Shown piece after piece: positions 22,593-32,885 of a DNA stretch of 64,000 nt. The translations under genes and the position numbers were made by a program. This stretch comes from Gelatoporia subvermispora B. Its lineage: Eukaryota > Basidiomycota > Agaricomycetes > Polyporales > Gelatoporiaceae. The stretch is from the NCBI GenBank assembly GCA_000320605.2, contig KB445811.1, positions 1 to 64,000 of the forward strand. The letters are read 5' to 3'. The notes below the pieces were generated by a model. That model was given only the letters and a program-made list of their open reading frames with translations. It was not told the DNA's origin and did not search any database. The first letter of the stretch is position 1. Every line of letters starts with the position of its first letter.

Positions 22593-22962
22593 AAGGTATG
22601 TTACTTTGCTAATTGCTGGGTTGCATGTATACTTATCACTCTCGTCTACAGCTTATACTATCCATTCATTCCGGCTCGCCATTAGGTGGTCGTGTCATTC
22701 GTTCATATCTGGTCACTCGTTTCGCGGTTCCGGAGTAGTCTACTAGTACTGTACATGCTGGCCATACTACATTACCAATAGACTTTGTGTTCTTACCGCT
22801 CTTACAGTGCTCTGAACAGTGTCTGGAGTAGGTCTGAGTCGGCCTGAATAAGATGTCACCCGTCTGGTCCAGGAATGAACCTGATGGATTCAGACGTCGG
22901 CGTCTGACGGACTTATCGTCTGGGCGCAGCTGGTCCAGACGTTCAAGACGTGCCAGACGAAC

Positions 22963-22979
22963 TGGACACTTTCCTGATG
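22963..22979 (-). repeat. Plavaka right terminal inverted repeat
   Basis: TGGACACTTTCCTGATG, the exact reverse complement of 16346-16362. It is preceded by several CAGACG motifs between 22880 and 22960. Confidence 0.8.
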
Positions 22980-23117
22980 AAGATGGGTGAGTCGTGAAGC
23001 GAGCAGCGGAGGGAGGTCGCCGGAGCGGGACAGACATGTAGAGCGGCCGTGGCCGTCACCGTGTCGCCGAGAAGAATAAATATAATGCATTAAATCGGGG
23101 CACAGGGATGATGGCGT

Positions 23118-23520
23118 TCGTCATGCATCGCAAGCGCTCGCCATGCATGAACCATGCATGGCGAGCGCTGGGAGGAAATGGCGCTGTGCGCGCTTTAGCA
23201 CACGCGGTGCCTACAGCACTTCATGCATCAGGGTCCTACGGTAAGTACTGGAATCCATGCATGGGCGGGTCAGCATCTGGTGCGCATTCAACGTCGTTCC
23301 GCCGTGGCTGAGACTCGGCAGCGCCACCAAACCCGCATCTGCGCAGTTCCTTTTGAATGCAACAACCCCGGAAAACTGGCTAGATCTATTCGATGAATGA
23401 CAGGCTCGAGTAACAACGTGGTTTTACCGTGCTCACAATAATCAAACTGGATGCATGATGCCCAAGGATAGAGTTGTTGCAGCATTCTGTACACAGTTGC
23501 ATCACATGCATGACCATTAG
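23118..23520. repeat. ATGCAT-rich segment with a perfect 17-bp hairpin
   Basis: Copies of ATGCAT are scattered from 23122 to 23510. At 23133-23149 and 23153-23169 the arms AGCGCTCGCCATGCATG and CATGCATGGCGAGCGCT are perfect inverted repeats with a 3-nt spacer, able to form a strong hairpin or cruciform. This is the fourth ATGCAT locus in the window and lies just outside the Plavaka right end. Confidence 0.85.
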
Positions 23521-24499
23521 AATATTAATTCAAATTGCGATCCCAGAACTTACCAAGATAGACTCCGCTTATACGCTAGGACGAGATCGCAGTTTTACTC
23601 GGGCGATAGTTGATCGATCAGCCTCAATAATGTATCGAAATTTCTGTCATGGCGAGGGAGCGATCTCCTGCGCGAAGCAGTTGGCATATAGCGTGCCAAA
23701 TTTATTGTAATACGTGTAAGCATCAATAGCATACCTGCGAGGCGAGGACACCCTCCATGTGGGCGCCGGCCGGCAATATCGGGATGTCTCTTTGTTGCCT
23801 GGACAGCTTGTTGAGTTCGCAAATTCTCCCCCGGTGCCTCGAGCCGTGAAATTGCTTGCGGCACGTGTATCCGAGTGCGAACAATTCACAGATATCTGAC
23901 AATAATCATATAATTGGCCATGAAAGGCACGTAGTAACCGTCCATGATTGTCCACTAGAGACAACTTCAATAGACGATCTTCAACTCCGAATGTGACATG
24001 TGAAGGGTCGTGTCCCCTTTCTGCCTAATTTGATGAGCCACGTACAAGGTAGAATGGAGAACAGAGTTTCAAGTAAGCGACTAAGTGCACACAATTGTCC
24101 TGGAGATCTTATAGTGATTGGGCCGCATTCCTTCATCAAAACAATTTTGCAGTGATATCGAACACAAAGAGATATGCGCCTATCTCGAATGCAAAGACAA
24201 GCGAGGATGGGGCATACAACCAGCGAAGACTGAATCGGAAAGCTGAAGAAGGATCTCTTGTGAGGTACGTGGGATTGCGACGTCAGTAGGACGCCACGGC
24301 AGAGATTCGCGTGGTAACAGCGCTCATTTGAGCGCGCATTCCAGGCGACAGGCCCGAACGCGAGTGCTGTGGCACCTGTCCGATTGTCTTCCAACTCTAA
24401 TCTGGCGCTAGCTGTCAGACCGTCATAGTACAAAACAGGCCCGACTTGAATTGCAGAAGTCCCCAGATTATCTGCGCACTTCACGAATACGTCCATCTC
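23521..24499. other. No gene seen
   Basis: A 195-codon minus-strand frame (24568-23981) overlaps the start of the MYND gene antisense and has no domain. I see nothing else. Confidence 0.45.
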
Positions 24500-26641
24500 A
24501 TGCCACCTCACACAATTGGTCTTAGGCGGGATCTCCCGCCAACTACGGGCTTTGCTCCGCGTGTTCACCCAGGCTTCATGAAACTAATGCTTTCAAATGA
24601 TTTTGAGCTGCCGTCATTGCAATCCGTCAGAGACGACGTAGATTCTCGTGAGTATCGTTACTCAGCTCGCAAGTCTCAATACTGACTTTGCGGGTGCCAG
24701 TCAATAAAATAGGGAGTAAGATTGTTGATGACTCAGACGAGGATAAGTACATTGCTGCAAGCACATGGATCACCGCAAGGTCTTCTGCCGTGGTGTGGAC
24801 AATACAATGGAAGAACCTCACGAAATTCAGTCTGTATGTGGATGCAGTGGACGGTAAAGCTGTAATTTACCTACGCCACGGTGAATTTATTGATAGGTTC
24901 TTTTGTTCAACAGTACCCCAAGACTTGCTTGAGCCTGTAATTATGGCGCTCAAATTGATTGTCCTGGCGTTCCATGATTCCACGGAGCAAGCGCTGCGGA
25001 TGACATCATGGTATATCCCTCATGAGACGAAGCCAGGGGAAATTAATAATCTATTGGTACGTCCGCACATCCTGGCAGAGCCGCCCATTCACTCACGCAT
25101 ATTCCGCAGCAATTCAATGCACATTGGAAACTCAGCATTCACCTCACGTATGTTTATTCCAATCATGCATGCGAAACGACTAATGATAACATTCCAGTTC
25201 TCCGAGAGTGAATCGTCCTTTCGACGCTATGCCGCACTTCTATATCATGCTCGACACCGTTGCACGGAACGCAGAAACAGGTCAACCGATTTGGTCTCAG
25301 TTTCCGTGCGCATATGTATGCGGCTCCATACCACTCAATGACTCACACGTGGTTTAATTTTAGGGCACTATATGAGGCATATGCGGATGCACGAGTCTCG
25401 TGTGGTTTATTCGATGAAGATACCCGGATCGTCCTGGAGCATGTTTTGCAAGCATGTGACGCTCTGACTAAACCTCCAATGATGCCCGTCCATGCTCGGT
25501 TGATGAGTCGCATCCACCTTGCCAACGTATTGCAACGACTGGGCCAGGACCCTGTGGCACAGAGAGAGTACGCTTTCCTGGCCTCGTTGAGGTAGTTGGT
25601 GTGGGTACTCACCGTGTCTGGTTGTAGACATACGGAATGGGCGGCACAAATGCTGCGCAAGAATCCGAGACTGGTACTGATCGACAAACTTCACCAGGTC
25701 TTCGCACGCGACGATCCACCGCACCCTGTCTTGACGGCGCTGGGAGGACAGAAGTGGTTGGCTCGTATAAGTCGAACACCCACTGCAGGTATGGACGAGC
25801 GACTGTTGCGAAGATGTGAAACGTGTCGAGTGCGAGAGCCGCAAAAGACACTTTTCCGCTGTGCTGCCTGCGGGATGGTTTGGTATTGGTATGTTCCCTG
25901 CAGATTTACGCTGACGCCATAGGCTGAGACGATCCAGCTCAAAACAGTGTCAAAAAGAAGGCTGGCAAACGCATAAGTGAGTTTCCTTATTCTACCTCTG
26001 TTCTGCCTCTCACTCATTGATCCGCAGAGAGATTTGCAAGTGCGTGATTCTCCCTTACACTGCCCTGCATCTACACCTTGTGATGAAACGCCTTCAGGGG
26101 CTTCCTGCAACAAAAGGCGGACATAGACAAAATAAGACAGACAGACCCATCGCTAGCTCAGTTTGTAGAGGATTTCTTTGGTTGGCGCGACGCAGCATGC
26201 TCCAATAGGTTATATGCCTATTCATGTGCGCTGGGACTGCACCGAGACCCTTCCCGAGGCCGCACACACCTGATAATGGGCGAATTGGAATACACTCCGC
26301 AGGTTTCGAAAGATGTGCGATTCAAGTTCCGTGTTACCAAGTGTGGCGTCTTCCGAATAGAGGACGTCCTCGTAGATATCGAGAGCCTCGCCACTCTCAA
26401 GAACGGTGCAGGAAGGCGATACGTAGATAAGTATATGCAGGAAGCCGATGCGATGGATCGTACGAAAACACGCACCCCGATCTTGGTTTTTATGGGCGTT
26501 CCTGGGCGCAGGCCGCTCCTCAAGCCATGTGCGTACAAGTTCGGGAATGTGCCGAACTTAACTGATGTCTTCGACTATCAGATTCGTGGGCATTGGACTC
26601 TTTACGCGAATTTCCCCATACTCAGGACTGGAGAGATTTAG
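24500..26641 (+). CDS. MYND zinc-finger protein, nine exons including a 12-nt microexon
   Basis: Exons 24500-24647, 24701-25056, 25110-25147, 25198-25305, 25364-25591, 25628-25888, 25938-25976, 26028-26039 and 26098-26641 join in phase to 577 residues. At about residues 356-397 the spliced sequence reads CETC...LFRCAACGMVWYC, then SKQCQKEGWQTHKEICK. This is a complete MYND finger (C-x2-C, C-x2-C, C-x3-C, H-x3-C), a protein-interaction zinc module. The upstream half is helical, with a repeat-like LARLEHVLQ-type region (ALYEAYADARVSCGLFDEDT, ARLMSRIHLANVLQRLGQDP) usual in the large mushroom MYND family. The last zinc cysteine sits on the 12-nt exon. Its substrate or partner is unknown. The start is the first ATG of the open frame, and an upstream exon is possible. 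Confidence 0.85.
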
Positions 26642-27103
26642 TGAACAACAAGGGCGCACCGCCAGAGTGTTTACGTCTCCGAAGTAGAGCGCAGGATGCC
26701 GAATTTGTATTCTGATCCGTAGCAACAGAGTACCGTATATTGTCATATAGAGCAATTATACTGTAGCTCTAGGGGGCACAGCATATGATCGAGTAACCAA
26801 AGTTTGTCACGATGACGATGATTGACGAGGCCTCATACACTGCTTGGTGTGGCCAGCTAACTCGTCAACGTCACCCGTATCATCCTCCATACATTCCGTC
26901 TCAATGTCAACGATAAAATACAAGATTTCGCAATGTCTGCAGCAACACTTTGGTACAGGTTGACGCCGCAGGAGGTCGAGGCGTTTATATCCATCCGTCC
27001 GTCCGTCTGTCAATCGACCACCAATTTGTCAAGCTGTCATTCGAAAAATGACAACAGATCTTCTACACAACAGATGAACTCAATAATTTCACATCATAAA
27101 TTC
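26642..27103. other. No gene seen
   Basis: This interval lies between the convergent 3' ends of the MYND gene and the minus-strand gene that follows. Short frames only. Confidence 0.5.
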
Positions 27104-28706
27104 CTAGTCCAAGATTACAGGACCAGGGCTACCTAAGGTGCGCGAGAGCATGGAAGAGTCGCTTCTGCAATTAGACTCCCCGAGGGGTAGACTAGGGGTA
27201 GGCAAGCGCGAAGGATGTGGAGTATGGCGAGATGAGGGTCGTGGAGGGGAGAAGACAATGACGTCGTCAAAGTCGAGGGATCCCCCAGCGGGAGTCGCGA
27301 ATGGCGACAAGCAACTACGGTCGGCAGCCTGGAGGTGGGGAGCTGGTAGCAGTGACGCAGCTATGGGGACCGACTGAGCAGATGATGCTTCGGGCGTAGG
27401 CACAGACGTAGGAAGCGATGGCCGGGGAAGAGAGAGAACGATGACGTCGTCGAAGCTGGAGGAATCTTCAGCGGCGGAAGAAGAAGAGGGTAGAGAGGGA
27501 CCGTAGTCGAGAGTGGCGCAATTGAAAAGTGATGGTGCGAGAACCTCGCTGGCTGGCTCAGCAGCTAGAGATTCAGGCGCAGATATGAGCGGAGGAAGGG
27601 GTGCAACCGTATGCGAGTGTCGCGAAGAGATGACGACGTCGGAGCCGACGCCGCCCTCGGCGGTAATCAGTGGGGACGGCGAGAATGCGGATTTGGGAGA
27701 TGGGAGACCGGACGCTGGTCGTGGTGCGGTGGCATCGCTCACAGAACTGGAAGACAGGACACCAGCGTCTTCAGCCTGAGCGTCGCAACCAGGTGAGCTA
27801 TCAGAAGGTGTCGAAGATGCGTTTGCGCATGTCAGGGAGATATTTGAGTCCCCTTGTGCAACCGAGTCATGCTCCTCCGTGACATCGACAGGCGACGAGC
27901 ACACAAGAGTGAATGGGAGACCGTCGTCGACTTCGTAAACAACAAAAACAGGCTCTAGACCGGCGACGAGACCCAACAGCTCACTTAGCTTTGCGGCCGA
28001 GCATCGGGCGTGATATCGAGATTCTGCGCGAGAGGCTGCCACGAAGCACGGTATACCACAGAGAACAAGCTCGAGCAGAAGCAGGAGTCCAATTTTTTGT
28101 CTCTCGAAGAATTGAGACATGTGGAAGGGACAGAACGTGTGCCATCCCGGCAGATTGTCAGGGGTAGCAGGGTTCTCCGGCGTCAAACAGGTGAGATTGT
28201 GAGGCGGGGATCTTGTGGCGCTGAGCGATGCTGAATGAGGGGGAAGATGGGAAAACACCAATCGGGGGAGCGATCGGGGAGCCGGCGTGCAAATGGAGTC
28301 GGGCTTCAACGAGATGCCGGAAGCAGGTGCAACCAAGAGGCCCTCAATTCTCCGCATCTCGATGGGGCGGGGGCACCTTGTTGTTTGCAGCTCAGGTAGA
28401 CTGTGTGAAGTGGAATCGTCGATACATCCAGTCTCCTGAAGATGCGGTTATCGCTACTAAAGTTTGTGCGATGTGACCGAAACAACGTACATGAACGCTC
28501 GACCTTGAGGCGGCGGTTCCTTCGTAGATCGTGGTCATCATTTGGACGACCGGGACAACTTGGGACATGGTTGCAGATGTTGCGTCCAGGAGCTGGACGG
28601 GGGAGTCAGTGGTAGCACGTGCTGGCAATAAAGCGCGGGGGACAAGAACGCTTCCTAAGAAACCGAAGTAGGCTGCAATAGCCCGAAAGAGGGCTTGGAG
28701 CAGCAT
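27104..28706 (-). CDS. Ser/Pro-rich protein with N-terminal hydrophobic segments and twin SUMO-interaction-like motifs
   Basis: Two exons (28706-28491 and 28435-27104, 55-bp intron, GTACGT donor, CTTCAG acceptor) give 515 residues. The first 30 residues are hydrophobic (MLLQALFRAIAAYFGFLGSV), and a second hydrophobic helix (KIGLLLLLELVLCGIPCFVAA) occurs about residue 185, so a membrane protein is possible. A small ordered part follows (AAKLSELLGLVAGLEPVFVV). The C-terminal 250 residues are Ser/Pro-rich and contain two near-copies of FDDVIVLSLPRPS and FDDVIVFSPPRPS about 65 residues apart. These hydrophobic cores preceded by acidic residues look like SUMO-interaction motifs. I recognise no catalytic domain. 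An internal ATG at MSQFFERQKIG could be an alternative start. Confidence 0.55.
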
Positions 28707-29187
28707 GAGTATACTCTGAGGATGAGGGACAACGCAAGGAGGAGTGTAGATATCGCAGGATGGTCAAGTTCAACTTGTCCTTTTTCCCTGTTCCGGCTCG
28801 GCAGCGATCAGGCACGACGGGGCTTCTGATGCGGCACGATCGAGGACCTTCCGCATCTAGCAGTTGAATAACCTCTTTGGGAATGCTTTCTGGTTGACCT
28901 TCGCTGCTCTTACTACCGGTTGATAGGTGTGTCGCCGTTGTCCCATTTCTATCGCTGGTCCCAGGTCCTGTGCTGACTACATTCATCAAGTTCACAAGTG
29001 AGTCGAGAAGGAATACGGGGGTATCACACATCATATTGAGGGCTGTTCATGAGAAAATTCGAATATCCAATTACGCATAGCAGTATACAATACCATCTAG
29101 TACATCCCGAGTCTACCCACTTCTATAACACACCTTGAGTCCTCTACCCACGTGCTGCATGACACAACATTTTCGGTTGAATGCTCA
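28707..29187. other. Intergenic, one doubtful minus-strand frame
   Basis: A 142-codon minus-strand frame (29034-28606) overlaps the 5' end of the previous gene and starts MMCDTPVFLLDSLVNLMN. It could be a first exon of that gene, but I found no splice pair that proves it. Confidence 0.35.
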
Positions 29188-30250
29188 CTACTTGGCCGGC
29201 ATCTGGCCCATGGGCGGCGAGTTGGGCAGTGAGACAGGCACAGGCGCAACCGCTCCCTCAGTAAGCGGCTCCTTGGAATCAGCGGGCTCGCCCATGATCT
29301 GGCGGATCTGTTGTGTATTCAAGAGTTTTGCGTATTTGGGTTGGATGAACAGGCCGCTGCAGGATTGCGGAAGTAACTTGTCAGCATGCGAATGACGACG
29401 AGGGAGGATAACGTACTTGGCCTCCACCAGAACGTTGCCCTGCAAGTCCTCAACCGTACCTTCTACCCGCGCCTTACGACCCTTGGCCTCCACGAGGCGG
29501 GTCTTGATGACGATCCACTGGTCTGCCCGGGTCGGCGCACGGTAGCTCAGATTGAGCGTCGCCGTCACCCCGATCTTCTCTGGAAGGTTCAGTAGAGCCT
29601 GCACCACAGGACACTTATCAGTCACGACAGAGAAACTCAGCACATGCCAGACGTACCACTCGGGCTAAGCTCTCATCCAAGAGTGTGGCGAGAAGCCCAC
29701 CATGCACGATTCCCTCATGCCCGCACAAGCCCCGCCCGACATGCAAAAAATGCCACCCCTCACTCTCGTCCCTCCTCGCGCGAGTGAGCGGGGGCAGTGC
29801 AAGCTTCCCTGGCCCGCGTAGCGCGCCCGCCGTGAGGCTGTTCACGCGGCGCTCCTCCGGGAGATTCGCAAATGGGCGCGCCTCGTACCACCCATCCGCA
29901 TCTGGCTGGGCCCTATGCGCGTTTAGAAGGGGCAGATTTTGCAGCTCGTTCTCGAGTGACTCGACGTAGTGCGCCGCGGCGGGGTCGTCGGGGTGCAGCG
30001 GGGGCGGTGCAGCACGCGGGGAGATGAGTGTCGCGAGCTGTGGAGGGTAGAGCGAGCCAAGGGTGTACGCAGCGGCAGCGATGCTGCCCACAGAAAACAG
30101 CCTGCGAAGAGTCTGCGAGAGGCGCGAGGGGGAAGTCGGGGCGGTGTTTGCGTCGGCGGACGTTGAGGCGAGTCGGCGGGTGAACTGTCGGTGCAATTGG
30201 AGGCGCGTGCTTGCGGTCGTCCCGCGACGTAGAGCAGTCGTCAACATCAT
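29188..30250 (-). CDS. Hotdog-fold thioesterase, mitochondrial
   Basis: Three exons (30250-29657, 29598-29417, 29356-29188) join in phase to 314 residues. The N-terminus (MMLTTALRRGTTASTRLQLHRQ and on to FTRRLAS) is Arg-rich without acidic residues, a typical mitochondrial presequence. A short hydrophobic stretch (VGSIAAAAYTLGSLY) suggests inner-membrane anchoring. The hotdog domain has GHEGIVHGGLLATLLDESLA with the HGG signature and catalytic acidic residue, followed by VTATLNLSYRAPTRADQWIV and ARVEGTVEDLQGNVLVEA, the usual central strands of the PaaI/THEM4-like acyl-CoA thioesterase group. It should hydrolyse acyl-CoA to free acid plus CoA. The chain length preference cannot be read from the sequence. 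The tail after the domain is Pro-rich. Confidence 0.88.
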
Positions 30251-31519
30251 CGCAGTTGTAGGGGAAGAGGAAAAGGAAGATAGGATGAGAGAGGAAGGGA
30301 GCTCTAGCACTCGAGGATATGTCGCAGTCGGAAAAGCATCGCAATGTTTGCTGGCCGCGATGGGGTCGCAAATGCGATGCACCTTACCATGCCGGCCGGC
30401 TTCTTGCTTTGCCGAGGTCACGCAGACTCTATTTGGTCATGTTAGGATCAAAGGCTATTGGCCTCTTCCCCACTCCTCCTGACCTGTGTCTGCCACTTCG
30501 TCATACCATCACTGCGGGCATCCACCTATAATCAGGCTAGATTTATCCCCAAGATATATTGATAATGGATTAAATACCTCGGCTTCAATCTGGTCAATAA
30601 TAACCTGATGATAATGCAAGGAGATTGATGATGATATGTTTCGGATTAACTTAAGGTGTTACTGGCAGACAATATGTACCAGGATATGTGGAACAATTGT
30701 CCAAATAATCTCAGCATAATCCTGAATGGGAGAGCATAGCACTATTCAGTATCACACAACGGGCAATGGCCAATAGTCGCCCCCCCGGAACAGGCTTGTG
30801 AAAGCACCGGAAATGGTTTCCTGCTCCTAGGCCAGTTCAGGTCACAGATACCTAATACCGTGTGTTGCCATACCTGGGCGACTGTCAGGTCCAGAAGTCT
30901 AAATCTGGGTCAAATTCCTTGCTCAATGGGACATACTTCCTCTACATCCGTCCATAAATGGCATCAGAGAATGTGAACTTTTCTGGTCCAGAACTACTCT
31001 GGTAACAGGCAACGATTTTCGGTGCTGTTACAAGAGGTCACAAGCCTATTCCGGGGATATTGGGTCGTTGCCCGTCGTGTCATAACGAAGTGATCCCGCT
31101 GTAAGCTAATGTAAGCTGTAAAGCAAGTTTGCTGCTCGTGAGTCTGAAGAGAAATTGTCACGAACACAATATCATCACAGCATAACCTGAGCACAGTCAC
31201 GGTGGCATAAGATTGGTGAGCATGACAGTGTAGCTCCACAGCTCGGAGTTTTCGAAATTTTACAAAATTATTGCCAACAGCTTACAGCAGGTTTATCTCG
31301 ATATAATACTGGATAGTGTTGCAATATCCTGTTTTCTTTAAGTTTATTTTGAGGTTATCTGGACGGCTGTATTATCTGCCAAGAATATCTTGAAGTTACT
31401 CCGAAACATATCCTTGATCTCATTGGACTATCACCAGGCTATTGTGAACCAGATTGAAGTCGAGGTATTTCATCTAGTATCACTATATCTTTGCGATACA
31501 TCCAACCCGTTATAGGTGA
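30251..31519. other. Intergenic, with a short mariner-like match
   Basis: No gene was recognised. At 30438-30464 the plus strand reads GTTAGGATCAAAGGCTATTGG. This closely matches GTTAGGATCTAAAGCCATTGG at 51541-51561, which is the antisense of the first codons of the decayed mariner transposase. It may be a remnant of a related element. The stretch 30540-31440 is AT-richer with poly-pyrimidine tracts, consistent with promoter sequence for the next gene. Confidence 0.45.
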
Positions 31520-32885
31520 ATGCCCGCAGTCCATTCGACGAGCCGCGATCCGAGATGTGACCACCTCGAGAGGGCCCCGACGTACCAGGAATTCCTTGAG
31601 CGATACTTGATACCAAACCGACCAGTGGTCATCGGTCCTGCACTCGTATCCTCCTGGCCAGCGTTCCGCGACTGGATTCTTCCCGCTAACAAAGAGGTTC
31701 TCGGCGACAAATTTGAGCATGATTGTTGCTCTCGGATCGACTGGGACTACCTCGCTAGGGAATATGGAGACTGCGAGGTGACCGTCGCAGACTGCAGCAC
31801 GCGCGAGTTCAGCGACCAGAGGCGCGAGACAATGCGTCTGCGCGACGTGATCGCCCTCTGGCGCAACGGCACGGGTTCCTCTCTCTACGTCAAAGACTGG
31901 CACCTCGCGCGCGAGCACCCTCATCCCCTATTCTACGCGACCCTGGACATCTTCCGCGACGACTGGATGAACGCTTACTACGCGGTGTGCACCGCAGACG
32001 ACTTCCGCTTCGTGTACGCGGGCGCGGCGCGCACGTTCACGCCGCTGCACCGCGACGTGTACGCGTCGTACTCGTGGTCGACCAACATTGCGGGCCGCAA
32101 GCGCTGGTGGCTCTTCCCGCCGGAGCAGACGCCGCTGCTGGTGCGCAAGAACGGTGCCGGCGAGACGGCGTACGATGTGCGGTGTGCCGACGAGCGGGAG
32201 TTCCCCGGCGTGGCGCAAGCACGGCCGGTCGTGCTCGAGCAGGAGGAGGGCGAGACGATATTTGTGTGAGTTGTTCAGTAACATGAAATGTGAGGCGATG
32301 ACGGATCCCTGATGGAGTGAAGCGCGTAGCCCGAGCGGTTGGTACCACCAGGTCGAGAACCTCACGGAGTGCATCTCGATCAACCACAATTGGTGCAACG
32401 CCACGAACCTGCCCGCGCTCTACGCGTCCATGTGCGCAAAAGTCACCGAGGTCGAGCGTGCTCTAGAGGACGTGCGTGAGCTGCTCTCCAAGCACGACTC
32501 GACCTTGCCCAGCGAGGGCGGCTGGCAGCGCGAGTGGGTGCACGTCGTGCAGGACCTCGTCGAGAAGGACGCCGGATGGCAGTGAGTCTCATATGCACCT
32601 CACGCGTCCTGGTTGCTCGAGTCTGACGCAACTTGGAATAGCTGGGCGACGTTCTGGCGGATGGTCCTCCATGCGTTACGCTGTGCCGTCGCGCCAAAAC
32701 AAGCGCCAACCTCAGAGCTCTGGGCGCCTGCCCCACCCGAGCTTATGCCGCCCGTAAACTTTGTTAAGGAACGCATCAAGCAGTGTCTGGATGACTTCGT
32801 GAAGCGCGACCAGCGCGAGGTTGAACTTGTGCCCGGACTCAACAACGTGGTCGCCTCTATCAACCAACTCCTGGGGAGCGGATGA
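31520..32885 (+). CDS. JmjC-domain 2-oxoglutarate oxygenase, JMJD4-like
   Basis: Three exons (31520-32265, 32330-32581, 32642-32885) join in phase to 413 residues, near the usual length of JMJD4. The start region YQEFLERYLIPNRPVVIGP and WDYLAREYGDCEVTVADCS are characteristic of this group. The iron ligands are His177 and Asp179 in FTPLHRDVYASYSWSTNI and His255 in VPSGWYHQVENL, with ISINHNWCN after it. Lys194 in AGRKRWWLFPP lies on the expected strand. Human JMJD4 hydroxylates a lysine of the translation termination factor eRF1 and a fission yeast homologue exists, so a role in translation termination is the best guess by family. It is a cytoplasmic type without histone-reader domains. Confidence 0.88.

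Larger units (their letters stand above)
16346..22979. mobile_element. Plavaka DNA transposon, two genes, bounded by 17-bp inverted repeats
   Basis: The sequence CATCAGGAAAGTGTCCA at 16346-16362 recurs as its exact reverse complement at 22963-22979. These repeats enclose the Plavaka transposase (minus strand, 16802-20210) and a divergently transcribed second gene (plus strand, 20602-22592), with about 390 bp between the two starts. Inside both ends are clusters of GTCTG/CAGAC motifs (left: GACACGTCTG, GGACGTGTCTGACGTGTCTG; right: CAGACGTCGGCGTCTGACGG, GTCCAGACG), like the subterminal repeats of CACTA elements. If the true end is CAGGAAAGTG, both sides carry an AT next to it, a possible short target duplication. 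That is too short to be proof. The element length is 6634 bp. Confidence 0.8.

Noticed and set aside
23981..24568. 195-codon minus-strand frame
   Set aside because: It is antisense to the first MYND exon, has no domain and uses no ATG-supported family start.
24688..25341. 217-codon plus-strand frame as its own gene
   Set aside because: It reads through an intron. Its first part is exon 2 of the MYND gene and the rest is out-of-frame intron sequence.
26150..26176. tRNA-like box A (GCTAGCTCAGTTTGTAGAGG)
   Set aside because: It lies inside the last exon of the MYND gene, and there is no matching B box, acceptor stem or anticodon arm.
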